A stretch of 64,000 bases of DNA from JBBQAA01 sp038276395. GTDB lineage: Bacteria > Actinomycetota > Thermoleophilia > Solirubrobacterales > Solirubrobacteraceae. The DNA is taken from NCBI GenBank assembly GCA_038276395.1, contig JBBQAA010000055.1, forward strand, positions 40,282-104,281, in the 5' to 3' direction. Shown here in pieces: positions 35,277 to 45,320 of this stretch. The notes under the pieces were generated by a model, which saw only the letters and a program-made list of their open reading frames with translations, made no database searches and was not told the origin of the DNA. The position numbers and the translations under genes are program-made. The first letter of the stretch is position 1; every line of letters starts with the position of its first letter.

Positions 35277-36116
35277 ATGGCCACGGCCGCGCCGAGGCGC
35301 AAGCTGCTCGGGTGGATCGGCATCGACGCGGGGGTGCTCCTCGTCTCGCTATTCCCGGTGTTCTGGATCCTCATGCTCGCGCTCAAGGCGCCCGCGACGG
35401 TCTCCGACGGCCGGATCATCCCGTCGAAGTTCTCCTTCGAGAACTTCAAGGGGATCTTCAACGAGAGCATCTTCACCAAGGCGCTCCTCAACTCGATCGG
35501 GATCGCGGTCATCGCCACGATCATCGCCGTCGTCCTCGCGGCGATGGCCGCCTACGCGATCGCGCGGCTGGACTTCCCGGGCAAGACGCTCATCCTCACG
35601 GCCGCGCTGGCGATCGCGATGTTCCCGCCCATCTCGATCGTCGGACCGCTCTATGACATGTGGCGCTCGCTCGGGCTCTACGACACCTGGCCCGGGCTCA
35701 TCATCCCTTACATGACGTTCACCCTGCCGCTGGCGATCTACACGATGTCGGCGTTCTTCCGCGAGATCCCGTGGGAGCTCGAGCAGGCGGCCCAGGTCGA
35801 CGGCGCGACGCCGTTCCAGGCGTTCACGCGCGTCATCGCCCCGCTGGCCGCGCCCGGCATCTTCACCACGGCGATCCTCGTCTTCATCTTCGCCTGGAAC
35901 GACTTCGTCTTCGCCAACTCGCTGACCTCGACGCCGAGCGGCGCCCAGACCGTCCCGGCCGCCCTGTCCTCGTTCTCCGGCACTTCGCAGTTCCAGGTGC
36001 CGACCGGCTCGATCGCCGCCGCGGCCGTCGTCGTCACCGTCCCCATCATCATCATCGTCATGTTCTTCCAGCGGCGGATCGTCGCCGGACTGACCGCGGG
36101 CGCGGTCAAGGGTTAG
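35277..36116 (+). CDS. sugar ABC permease, MalG/SugB-like
   Basis: The 279-residue protein has six spans and an EAA loop of the form EQAAQVDGATPFQAFTRVIAP near residue 165. It is the second channel subunit of the importer. The ATG is 3 bases after the previous stop, and GGGGGAG just upstream inside the previous gene can act as ribosome-binding site. The ATPase gene follows after 15 bases. Confidence 0.92.
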   Translation: MATAAPRRKLLGWIGIDAGVLLVSLFPVFWILMLALKAPATVSDGRIIPSKFSFENFKGIFNESIFTKALLNSIGIAVIATIIAVVLAAMAAYAIARLDFPGKTLILTAALAIAMFPPISIVGPLYDMWRSLGLYDTWPGLIIPYMTFTLPLAIYTMSAFFREIPWELEQAAQVDGATPFQAFTRVIAPLAAPGIFTTAILVFIFAWNDFVFANSLTSTPSGAQTVPAALSSFSGTSQFQVPTGSIAAAAVVVTVPIIIIVMFFQRRIVAGLTAGAVKG

Positions 36117-36131
36117 GAGGCCCAGCACCCC

Positions 36132-37445
<1,314 letters not shown>

Positions 37446-37460
37446 CATACTCGCCGGCTC

Positions 37461-38519
37461 GTGCGCGGGCTGACCGGCCGCCAGACCGCGATCCTCGGAG
37501 CGGTCGCCGCCGCCACCGCACTCGCGGGGGTCCTGCGCTACTCGGGCGCGCCCGCGCTCCTGGCCTTTGCGCTGGCCACCGTCGCCCTGGCCGGCCTGGC
37601 CTGGGCGGTCTCCTTCGCCACCGAGGCCGTCGGCGCCCGCTACGGCCCGGCCGTCACCGGCGTCCTGCAGTCCACGCTCGGGAACCTGCCCGAGTTCTTC
37701 GTCGTGCTCTTCGCGCTGAGCGCCGGGCAGGTCGTCGTGGCCAAGACCTCGATCCTCGGCTCGATCCTCGCCAACGCCCTGCTCGTGCTCGGCCTGGCGA
37801 TCATCGTCGGCGCGCGCCGCGAGCGGGACGGCGTCATGCGCTTCTCGACAAAGCTCCCGAACGACACGGCGACCCTGCTCTTCCTCGCCACCTTCATCAT
37901 CGTCCTCGTCGGGCTCTCGCTCGCCTCGGGCGATCGCGCGAGCCACCATGTCCAGGGGATCTCCGTGGCCGGGGCGATCTGCCTGCTCGTCGTGTACACG
38001 ACGTGGGTCGTACCCTACCTGCGCTCGGGCACCGCGGGAGAGGGCGAGGCGCCCGCCGGCGGCCCGCCGCTGCCCGTCGCGCTCGGCATCCTCGCCGTCG
38101 GCGGGCTCGGCTCCGCCTTCGTCTCCGACTGGTTCGTCCACGCGCTCGGGCCGACGATCCACCAGCTCGGCGTCTCCGAGGCGTTCGCGGGGCTCGTCAT
38201 CGTGGCCATCGCCGGCAACGCCGTCGAGAACTTCGCGGCGATCGTGCTCGCCCACAAGGGCGAGGCCGACCTGGCGATCTCGATCGTCAAGAACTCCGTC
38301 GCCCAGGTCGCGGCCTTCCTCTTCCCGCTGCTCGTGCTCGTTTCGCTGCTCATCGCCCACCCGCTCGACTTCGCCCTCGACCCGATCTACATCGGCGCGC
38401 TGCTCGGCACCGCGCTGGCCATCTACCAGGTCACGATCGACGGCGCGGCGACCGTCTTCGAGGGCGCCGCGCTCGTGGCCGCCTTCGTCGTGCTCGGGGT
38501 CGTCGCGCTCTACGAGTGA
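37461..38519 (+). CDS. Ca2+/H+ antiporter, CaCA family
   Basis: The 352-residue membrane protein has about eleven spans and the two alpha-repeat motifs of the cation/Ca2+ exchanger superfamily: GNLPEFFVVLFAL near residue 74 and GNAVENFAAIVLA near residue 252, each with the essential Glu. These exchange Ca2+ (or other cation) against protons across the inner membrane. The GTG at 37461 is 9 bases after CATACT (37446-37451), which begins right after the stop codon of the sugar ATPase gene, so it likely has its own leaderless promoter. Confidence 0.9.
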   Translation: MRGLTGRQTAILGAVAAATALAGVLRYSGAPALLAFALATVALAGLAWAVSFATEAVGARYGPAVTGVLQSTLGNLPEFFVVLFALSAGQVVVAKTSILGSILANALLVLGLAIIVGARRERDGVMRFSTKLPNDTATLLFLATFIIVLVGLSLASGDRASHHVQGISVAGAICLLVVYTTWVVPYLRSGTAGEGEAPAGGPPLPVALGILAVGGLGSAFVSDWFVHALGPTIHQLGVSEAFAGLVIVAIAGNAVENFAAIVLAHKGEADLAISIVKNSVAQVAAFLFPLLVLVSLLIAHPLDFALDPIYIGALLGTALAIYQVTIDGAATVFEGAALVAAFVVLGVVALYE

Positions 38520-38547
38520 GCGTTCCTCAAGCGGGGTCAGACGCCTC

Positions 38548-39111
38548 TCAGGAGCGCTCGAGCCCCAGCAGCAGCCGCTTCTTCTCGACGCCGCCGGTGT
38601 AGCCGCCGAGCCGCCCGCCGGCGGGGACGATGCGGTGGCAGGGGATGACGATCGGGACCGGGTTCGCCCCCAGCGCGCCGCCGGCGGCCCGGGCGCCCGC
38701 GGGGACGCCCGCCTCGGCCGCCACCGCGCCGTAGGTCCGCACGGAGCCGAAGGGGATCCGGGCGGTGGCCTCGAGCACGCGACGTCCGAAGCCGGGCCGC
38801 ACGAGGGACCAGTCGACCGGGACCTCGAAGTCCCGCCGCGCGCCGGAGAAGTACTCCTCGAGCTCGCGCCGCAGCGGGTCAAGGCGCGCCGGCGCCTCGA
38901 GCACGCGGGGGGAGAGGCGGCGGGCGAGGTCCGCGAGCGTCTCGTCGCGGTCCCACGCGGCGAGGTAGGAGATCCTGACGACGCCGGCCGGCGTGGCGGC
39001 GCCGAGCAGCGGCCCGAGCGGCGAGTCGAGCTCGGCGTAGGCGACGTCGAGGAGGCCATCCGCCGCGGCGCGGGCGCGCACGCGGTCGGTGAGGGCGGTG
39101 AGCGAGGTCAT
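38548..39111 (-). CDS. ogt: methylated-DNA-protein cysteine methyltransferase
   Basis: The 187-residue protein repairs O6-alkylguanine by transferring the alkyl group to its own cysteine. The acceptor motif IPCHRIVP is near residue 158, preceded by the helix-turn-helix segment FGRRVLEATARIPFGSVRTYG and followed by GGYTGGVEKKRLLL. An N-terminal domain of about 75 residues is present. Its ATG overlaps the stop of the upstream ECF sigma factor gene (ATGA), so the two are translationally coupled. The pairing suggests sigma-factor-linked control of alkylation repair. Confidence 0.92.
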   Translation of the reverse strand: MTSLTALTDRVRARAAADGLLDVAYAELDSPLGPLLGAATPAGVVRISYLAAWDRDETLADLARRLSPRVLEAPARLDPLRRELEEYFSGARRDFEVPVDWSLVRPGFGRRVLEATARIPFGSVRTYGAVAAEAGVPAGARAAGGALGANPVPIVIPCHRIVPAGGRLGGYTGGVEKKRLLLGLERS

Positions 39112-39578
39112 GGGGCGAGCTCCTTGCGCAGGGTGGACAGGGCGGCGAAGACGTTGCGGCGCGCGGCGGCCTCCGAGCCGCCGTCGTGGGCGGCGATCTC
39201 GGCGTAGGAGAGGTCGCAGGCGAAGCGCAGCGCGACCGCGGCGCGCTGGCGGCGGGGGAGGGCGTCGACGCGGCGCCAGAGGGCGGCGTCCCACACGGGC
39301 GCGTCCTCGGCGCCGGGCTCCGGGGCGGCCTCGAGCGGGGCCTCGCGGCGCGCGCGGCGGTGGTGGTCGACGGCCTTCCGCGCGGCGATCGTCAGGAGCC
39401 AGCCGCGCAGGTTCTCCGCGCGGCCGAGCGCCGGGTAGGCGCGCAGCGCGGCGAGGAAGGTCTCCTGGAAGGCGTCGTCGGCGTCGGCCTCCGGCAGGCG
39501 GGCGCCGAGAAAGCCCCGCACCTCGAGCGCGTGGCGGTCGAGCAGGGCCTCGAAGGGGGGTAGCGCCGCGGTGGCCAT
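39108..39578 (-). CDS. ECF-type RNA polymerase sigma factor
   Basis: The 156-residue protein has sigma region 2 (DADDAFQETFLAALRAYPAL near 33-52 and NLRGWLLTIAARKAVDHHRR) and region 4 (LPRRQRAAVALRFACDLSYAEIA near 110-132, with a helix-turn-helix). It would direct RNA polymerase to specific stress promoters. No anti-sigma gene is adjacent; the only co-transcribed gene is the alkyltransferase, with a four-base overlap. The ATG at 39578 has no clear ribosome-binding site; TTCAAT ends 6 bases upstream. It is divergent from the ferritin-like gene. Confidence 0.88.
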   Translation of the reverse strand: MATAALPPFEALLDRHALEVRGFLGARLPEADADDAFQETFLAALRAYPALGRAENLRGWLLTIAARKAVDHHRRARREAPLEAAPEPGAEDAPVWDAALWRRVDALPRRQRAAVALRFACDLSYAEIAAHDGGSEAAARRNVFAALSTLRKELAP

Positions 39579-39708
39579 GCCCCCATTGAACGGGCGGGCG
39601 CGGCGCCGCGTTACATCGCATCGCCGCGCCGCCCGTTTTCGGCCGCGCGGCGCGGGGCACACGAACCCGAAGGAACCGACCCGCCGCACCGACCCAAGGA
39701 GACAGACC

Positions 39709-40218
39709 GTGACCGTCCGCTCGAGCTCGCAGGGCATCCTCGCCGACGACAAGTCAGACGTCCGCGAGGAGATCGTCGAGATGCTGAAGCAGGCCTACTG
39801 GATGGAGCTCGAGACCGTCATCTCCTACACGACGAACTCCGTGAACCCCGACGGCGTGCGCGCGCAGGAGATCATCGAGTCGCTGAAGGCCGACATCCAG
39901 GAGGAGCTCGGCCACGCGATCCAGTTCGCCACGCGCATCAAGGAGCTTTACGGCGTCGTTCCCGGCTCGCTCGAGTTCACGCCCGAGCAGTCCTACCTGC
40001 AGCCGCCCGAGCAGCAGACGGACGTCGTTCACGTGATCAAGGGCGTGATCGAGGCCGAGACCGGCGCCATCGAGCACTACAACAAGATCATCGAGTTCAC
40101 CGACGAGCCCGACCCGGTGACCAACGACATGGTCGTCTCCGTCCTGCGCGACGAGGAGGGCCATCGCCGGCTCTTCGAGGGCTTCCTCCGCGAATACGAG
40201 GTCGAGGGCCTGGCCTGA
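39709..40218 (+). CDS. ferritin-like diiron protein
   Basis: The 169-residue protein is a four-helix bundle with ferritin/bacterioferritin-type metal ligands: Glu in YWMELETVISY near residue 30, EELGHA near 65-70, EAETGAIEHY near 117 and DEEGHRRLF near 147. Such proteins oxidise and store iron or protect against peroxide. The GTG start has AAGGA 8 bases upstream. The ECF sigma factor gene is divergent across 130 bases that otherwise hold only GC-rich sequence. Confidence 0.85.
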   Translation: MTVRSSSQGILADDKSDVREEIVEMLKQAYWMELETVISYTTNSVNPDGVRAQEIIESLKADIQEELGHAIQFATRIKELYGVVPGSLEFTPEQSYLQPPEQQTDVVHVIKGVIEAETGAIEHYNKIIEFTDEPDPVTNDMVVSVLRDEEGHRRLFEGFLREYEVEGLA

Positions 40219-40306
40219 GGTTAGGCGCCCCGAGCCCGTCGCGCGGCCCCCGGTGGCTGTCATACTCGTCCCCATACCGGGACTCGGCGGAAAGGGGGTG
40301 GGCCGC

Positions 40307-41086
40307 ATGCAGGAGAGAAGACACGCCGGCCGCCGCGAGGCGCCCGGCGAGAACGAGCAGGAGCTGTTGCGGCGCTACCACCAGGAGGGCGACCGCGAGG
40401 CCCGGCGGCTCCTGATCGAGCGGATGATGCCCCTCGTGCGCTCGCTCGCCCGCCGCTACGCGGGCCGCGGCGAGTCGCTCGACGACCTCGAGCAGGTCGG
40501 ATTCGTCGGGCTCATCAAGGCCGTCGACCGCTTCGACGTCAGCCGCGAGCTGCGCTTCTCCACCTTCGCCGTGCCCACCATCCTCGGGGAGATCAAGCGC
40601 CACTTCCGCGACCGCACGTGGTCGGTGCGGGTCTCGCGCTCTATCCAGGAGCTGAACGCCAAGGTGGTCAAGGAGGCCGACCGCCTCTCGGCCAAGCTCG
40701 GCCGCGCGCCGACGCTCGAGGAGCTGGCCGAGGCCGCGGGCTCGACCGTCGAGCTCGTGCTCGAGGCGCTGCAGGGCGCGCGCGCCTACTCCACCGTCCC
40801 GCTCGACGAGCCGCTCGGCGAGGACGAGGAGCCCGTCGCCCGCCTCGGCGACGTCGATCCGAACTTCGCCCGCGCCGAGGATCGCGTGGAGATCCGCCGC
40901 GGCCTCGGGGTGCTGGAGGAGCGCGAGCGGCGGATCGTCACGCTGCGCTTCGTTCAGGGCCTCACCCAGCGCGAGATCGCCGACCAGGTCGGGATCTCCC
41001 AGATGCACGTCTCCCGCCTGCTGCGGCGCTCGCTGGAGCAGATGGGGGACCGCGTGGGGCGCCCGGAGCCCACCGCCCAGCGGTGA
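40307..41086 (+). CDS. SigB/SigF-type stress sigma factor
   Basis: The 259-residue group 3 sigma factor contains region 2 (LIERMMPLVRSLARRYAGRG, DDLEQVGFVGLIKAVDRFD, RFSTFAVPTILGEIKRHFRD), region 3 (APTLEELAEAAG) and region 4 (LRFVQGLTQREIADQVGISQMHVSRLL). This matches the SigB/SigF general-stress family usually controlled by anti-sigma kinases and STAS antagonists; a STAS gene lies at 63413. ATG 40307 has AAAGGGGG (40291-40298) as ribosome-binding site, and CATACT (40261-40266) is the likely -10, giving a leader of about 35 bases. It overlaps the HAD gene by four bases. Confidence 0.92.
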   Translation: MQERRHAGRREAPGENEQELLRRYHQEGDREARRLLIERMMPLVRSLARRYAGRGESLDDLEQVGFVGLIKAVDRFDVSRELRFSTFAVPTILGEIKRHFRDRTWSVRVSRSIQELNAKVVKEADRLSAKLGRAPTLEELAEAAGSTVELVLEALQGARAYSTVPLDEPLGEDEEPVARLGDVDPNFARAEDRVEIRRGLGVLEERERRIVTLRFVQGLTQREIADQVGISQMHVSRLLRRSLEQMGDRVGRPEPTAQR

Positions 41087-41751
41087 GTCTGCCCGCGGCG
41101 ATCCTCGACGTCGACGGCACACTCGTCGACACGAACTACCAGCACGCTCTCTCCTGGCACCGTGCGTTCGTCCAGCACGACGTCCACGTGCCGGTGTGGA
41201 AGGTGCATCGCGCGATCGGCATGGGCAGCGACCAGCTCGTGCCGGCGCTCGCCGGCGAGGAGGCCGAGCGCGAGCGGGGGGATTCCATCCGCGCCGCCGA
41301 GAAGGCGCTCTACATGGACGGCATCGCTCTCGTCGAGCTGCTGCCCGGCGCGCGCGACTTCGTCCTGTGGCTGGCCGAGCGTGGGCACGAGGTCATCCTC
41401 TCCTCGAGCGCCAAGGAGGAGGAGATCGCCCACTACCTGGAGCTGCTCGACGTGGGGGACGCGATCGCCGGCCACACCGCCTCGGGCGACGTCGAGCAGA
41501 CGAAGCCCGAGCCCGACGTGGTGAAGGCTGCGCTCGAGAAGCTCGGCGGCGCGGCCGCCGATGGTCACGCCGTCATGGTCGGCGACTCCGTCTACGACGT
41601 GGAGGCCGCGGGCCGCGCCGGCCTCCCCACCGTGGCGGTCCTCACCGGGGGCTTCGGGGAGGACGAGCTGCGCGCCGCCGGCGCCGCCGCGGTCTTCGCC
41701 GGCCTCGCCGAGCTGCGCGCGGGCGTCGGCAAGACGCCGCTCACGAGTTGA
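41083..41751 (+). CDS. HAD-family phosphatase
   Basis: The 222-residue protein is a haloacid dehalogenase-superfamily phosphatase of the phosphoglycolate/beta-phosphoglucomutase type. Motif I is DVDGTLVDTN (residues 9-18) with the nucleophile Asp, motif II is ILSSSAKEEE near 106, and motif III/IV are KPEPD and MVGDSVYDVEAA near 143-176. An alpha-helical cap lies between motifs I and II. The substrate is unknown. It starts with a GTG overlapping the sigma factor stop (GTGA), so the two are co-translated. Confidence 0.88.
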   Translation: MSLPAAILDVDGTLVDTNYQHALSWHRAFVQHDVHVPVWKVHRAIGMGSDQLVPALAGEEAERERGDSIRAAEKALYMDGIALVELLPGARDFVLWLAERGHEVILSSSAKEEEIAHYLELLDVGDAIAGHTASGDVEQTKPEPDVVKAALEKLGGAAADGHAVMVGDSVYDVEAAGRAGLPTVAVLTGGFGEDELRAAGAAAVFAGLAELRAGVGKTPLTS

Positions 41752-41783
41752 CGGCGACGCCGCGCGGGGCATACTGAGCGCCC

Positions 41784-42728
41784 ATGCCTCGCTCCATGTG
41801 GACCGGCGCCATCTCCTTCGGGCTCGTCAACGTGCCCGTGAAGATGTACTCGGCGGTCTCCGGAAAGACGGTGCGCTTCCACCAGCTCCACGGGGAGGAC
41901 GGCGGCCGCGTCAAGCAGAAGCGCGTCTGCTCGCTGGACGGCGAGGAGGTCCCCTACGAGGAGATCGTCAAGGGCTACGAGATCGGCCCGGACTCCTACG
42001 TCATCGTGACGCCGGACGAGCTCGAGTCGCTCGATCCCAAGGCGACCAAGACGATCGACATCGAGGACTTCGTCGAGCTCGACGACATCGACCCGATCTA
42101 CTTCGACCACGCCTACTACCTGGCCCCGGCCGCGGGCGCGGGGAAGAGCTACACGCTGCTGCACGAGGCAATGGTGAAGAGCGGCAAGGCGGGCATCGCC
42201 CGCGTCGTCATGCGCCAGAAGCAGTACCTGTGCGTGCTGCGGGCCACGCGCTCGGGCGCGATCGCTATGTCGACGATGAACTACGGCGACGAGGTCGTTG
42301 CGCCGGACGCGATCGACGAGCTCGACGGCATCGGCGAGGTCGAGGCCACGGCGCGCGAGGTGAAGATGGCCGAGCAGCTCATCGAGTCCCTGGCCACCGA
42401 CTGGGATCCCGCCCGGTACTCCGACAACTATCGCGAGCGCGTGCTCCAGCTGATCGAGAAGAAGGCCGCGGGCGAGGAGATCGCCGTTCAGCCCGAGGCG
42501 GAGCCCGTCGCCGTCCCCGACCTCATGGCCGCGCTCGAGGCGAGCCTCGCCGCCGTGCGCGGGGAGGACGGGGACCGCCCCGAGGCGAAGGAGCCGGCGG
42601 CCAAGGGCAAGGGTGACGCCGCCAAGGGCTCGGCCGGCAAGGGCTCCGGCACCAAGGGGACGAACGGGAGCGCCTCCAAGGGCGCGAAGAAGAAGCCGGC
42701 CTCGCGCGCCAAGGCCAAGACCTCGTAG
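41784..42728 (+). CDS. ku: Ku DNA end-binding protein
   Basis: The 314-residue protein is bacterial Ku, beginning MPRSMWTGAISFGLVNVPVKMY as the family does, with the core beta-barrel to about residue 250. Ku homodimers thread onto DNA double-strand ends and recruit LigD for end joining. The last 60 residues are a Lys/Gly/Ala/Ser-rich basic tail, a type of extension known to help Ku move along DNA. No ligD is within the window. The ATG is 8 bases after CATACT (41770-41775), so leaderless. Confidence 0.94.
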   Translation: MPRSMWTGAISFGLVNVPVKMYSAVSGKTVRFHQLHGEDGGRVKQKRVCSLDGEEVPYEEIVKGYEIGPDSYVIVTPDELESLDPKATKTIDIEDFVELDDIDPIYFDHAYYLAPAAGAGKSYTLLHEAMVKSGKAGIARVVMRQKQYLCVLRATRSGAIAMSTMNYGDEVVAPDAIDELDGIGEVEATAREVKMAEQLIESLATDWDPARYSDNYRERVLQLIEKKAAGEEIAVQPEAEPVAVPDLMAALEASLAAVRGEDGDRPEAKEPAAKGKGDAAKGSAGKGSGTKGTNGSASKGAKKKPASRAKAKTS

Positions 42729-42731
42729 CGG

Positions 42732-44223
42732 CTACGCCGTCGCGGCGGCGTGCTCGCCGAGCCAGGCCGACGCCTCGTCGGCCGGCAGCGGGCGGCAGAT
42801 GCGGTAGCCCTGAAGCGTGTCGCAGCCCTGCTCGCGCAGGAACCCGGCCTGCGTCTCGGTCTCGACGCCCTCGGCCACGGTGGCGAGCTCGAGCTCGCGG
42901 GTGTGGGAGAGGATCGCGGTCACGACGCCGCCGGCGTGGGCGTCCTCCCCGAGGTCGGAGACGAACGAGCGGTCGATCTTGATCGTCGAGATGAGGTTCG
43001 CCCCGTCCGCGCGCAGGCGGCGCAGATAGGCCAGCGAGGAGAAGCCCGTGCCGAAGTCGTCGATCGCCGCCCGGTCCCAGCTCTCAAGCTGAGAGCACGC
43101 GGCGCCGAGCGCCCAGTCGCCGAGCGGGACGATCGCCCCCGACTCCTCGGCCAGCGGGATGAACTCGCCCGGGGAGACGAGCCCGAAGGCCGGATGGTGC
43201 CAGCGCAGGAGCGCCTCGACGGAGCGGACCTCGCCGGTGCCCGGTGCGACGAGCGGCTGGAAGTGCAGCGCGAGCTGGCCCGTCCCGGCCGCGTGGGGAA
43301 GGTCGGCGAGGAGGGCCCGGCGGCGGTGCAGGAGCTGCGTCATCTCCGCGTCGCAGTAGGGCGAAGGAGCCGGCCGGGGTGCGCCGCGCGGCGGCCCGGG
43401 CGTTCGCCAGCGCCTCGGCGGGCACGCGGCCGTCGGCGGGGAGGAGGCCGATCCCGACGCGGCCCTCGGCCACCACGGGCACGTCGGCGACGTCGAAGGG
43501 GCGCGCGATCGCGTCGAGCAGACGGCAGGCCAGGCCAGCGGCCTCGGGGCCCGCCCCCAGGGACTCGGCCACGACCGCGAAGCCGTCCTCGCCGGGGTGA
43601 CCGATCGTGTCGGCCCCGCCGAGGTCGGCGGCGAGGGTGGCGGCGATCCGCTCGAGGCCGCCGAGCTCGAGGTGGAGCAGCGGCAGCGAGCGGCCGGTGC
43701 GCTCCGCGCGATCGAGCGCCGAGCCGACGCGGCGCTCGAGCAGCCGCGGCGCGGGAGGCCCGTGAGCGGGTGGAAGCTGTCGAGCTGGGCGAGCCCCGAC
43801 TCGGCCTACTTGCGGTCGATCGCGCCGGCCAGCGCCGCGGCCAGGGCGGGTCCGTCGTCCTGGCCTCTGACCAGGTAATCCTGCGCGCCCCGGCGCACCG
43901 CGTCGATCGCCACGTGCTCGTCCGCGAGGCAGGAGAGCACGACGATCGGCACCTCGCCGGCCGCCGGGGTCAGCGCAGCGAAGCACGAGATACCGTCCGA
44001 GTCGGGCAGGGCGAGGTCGAGGACGACGACGTCGCAGGCGTGGGCGGTCAGGCGCGCCGTCGCGTGGGAGACCGTGGCGACGTGGGCGATCCGGAAGGCC
44101 CGGTCACGCGCGCGCACCCCGCGGAGGGCCTGCTCGAAGAGCAGCGCGTCCGGGGCTGTCGTCGACGAGCAGGACCTCGAGGGCGGAGGGGGCATGCGGG
44201 TGGCGGCGAGCCGAACGGGGCAT
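42732..44223 (-). pseudogene. REC-GGDEF-EAL signalling gene, broken
   Basis: Three domains of one c-di-GMP signalling protein lie in order on the minus strand, in several frames. An ATG at 44223 with GGGAGG upstream starts MPRSARRHPHAPSALEVLL and a receiver start (LLVDDS); after a frameshift near 44150 the receiver continues (VVVLDLALPDSDG) to a stop at 43806. Past it, AESGLAQLDSFHPLTGLP leads into a GGDEF-like domain in another frame, lacking the GGDEF signature itself. The EAL part (43343 to 42732) has lost about 80 residues before DDFGTGFSSLAYLRR. At least three lesions exclude a working protein. Confidence 0.85.
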
Positions 44224-44232
44224 CCTCCCGGC

Positions 44233-45303
44233 GTGCCGAGACTGAAGCGCGTCGACTCCTCCTCCCCCGGCATCCGCCGCCGGCGGCGGGGCCGGGGCTT
44301 TCAGTACGTGGACGAGGACGGCAGCCGGGTGCAGGACGACGAGGTCCTCGCCCGGATCGTCACGCTCGCCATCCCCCCGGCGTGGAAGGACGTGTGGATC
44401 TCCGTGCACCCGATGGGCCACATCCAGGCCACGGGGATCGACGACGCCGGGCGCAAGCAGTACCGCTACCACGATCGCTGGCGGGAGCGGCGCGACGCGC
44501 AGAAGTTCCAGACGATGCTCGAGTTCGCCGAGGCGCTGCCCGCCGTGCGGCGCGTCGCGCTGGGCGACCTCGCGCTCGACGGGCTCCCGCGCGAGAAAGC
44601 ACTGGCCTGCGCCGTGCGCCTGCTCGACGTCGGCTTCTTCCGGGTCGGGTCGGAGGACTACGCGGAGCAGAACGAGTCCTACGGCCTGGCGACCCTGAAG
44701 AAGAGCCACGTGAAGATCGAGGACGGCGTCCTGCACTTCGACTTCCCCGCCAAGAGCAGGCAGCAGCGAGAGCAGTTCCTGCGCGACCCGATCATCTGCC
44801 GGACCGTGTCGGCGATGCGCCGGCGCCGCGGCGGGACGGACGAGCTCCTGGCCTACAAGGACGCCCGCGGGCGCTGGCAGGACGTGCGCTCAGACGACAT
44901 CAACGCCTACATCAAGCAGATCACCAGCGGGGACTTCTCGGCCAAGGACTTCCGGACATGGAATGCCACGGTCCTCATGGCCGTCCGCCTCGGCCGCGCG
45001 GCGGAGCGCCCGGGGTCCAGGACGGCGCGCAAACGCGTGGTGGCGGCCGCGGTCAAGGACGTCGCCTTCTTCCTCGGGAACACTCCGGCGGTGTGCCGGG
45101 CCTCCTACATCGACCCGCGGGTCATCGACCGCTTCGAGGGCGGCCTGACGATCAGCCGCCCGCTCGCGGCGCGGGCCGACCCCGGCCAGGACGAGGTCCC
45201 CTCCGACGTGGCGCTCGGCGGCGGGGTAGACGCCGCCGTCATCGACCTGATCGCCGGCCACGAGGACTCCCCGCGCGTGCAGGAGCTGCCGGAGGCGGCG
45301 TAG
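44233..45303 (+). CDS. DNA topoisomerase IB
   Basis: The 356-residue enzyme is a poxvirus-type bacterial topoisomerase IB that nicks one strand through a 3'-phosphotyrosyl link. The N-terminal domain begins RRRRGRGFQYVDEDG; catalytic residues include Arg in KYRYHDRWRERR-type segment near 85 (YRYHDRWRERRD), and the nucleophile is Tyr292 in CRASYIDPRV, with NTPAVCRASY as the usual surrounding. Start GTG 44233 is 6 bases after CATCCT (44221-44226) and only 9 bases from the divergent pseudogene start. It is full length for the bacterial family. Confidence 0.92.
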   Translation: MPRLKRVDSSSPGIRRRRRGRGFQYVDEDGSRVQDDEVLARIVTLAIPPAWKDVWISVHPMGHIQATGIDDAGRKQYRYHDRWRERRDAQKFQTMLEFAEALPAVRRVALGDLALDGLPREKALACAVRLLDVGFFRVGSEDYAEQNESYGLATLKKSHVKIEDGVLHFDFPAKSRQQREQFLRDPIICRTVSAMRRRRGGTDELLAYKDARGRWQDVRSDDINAYIKQITSGDFSAKDFRTWNATVLMAVRLGRAAERPGSRTARKRVVAAAVKDVAFFLGNTPAVCRASYIDPRVIDRFEGGLTISRPLAARADPGQDEVPSDVALGGGVDAAVIDLIAGHEDSPRVQELPEAA

Positions 45304-45304
45304 G

Positions 45305-45320
45305 CCCGGCGTCAGCCGGG
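45305..45320. terminator. short hairpin between convergent genes
   Basis: CCCGGC (45305-45310) and GCCGGG (45315-45320) form a 6-bp stem with a 4-base loop right after the topoisomerase IB stop and over the end of the convergent MOSC gene. There is no T-run. It is a weak terminator candidate. Confidence 0.35.
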
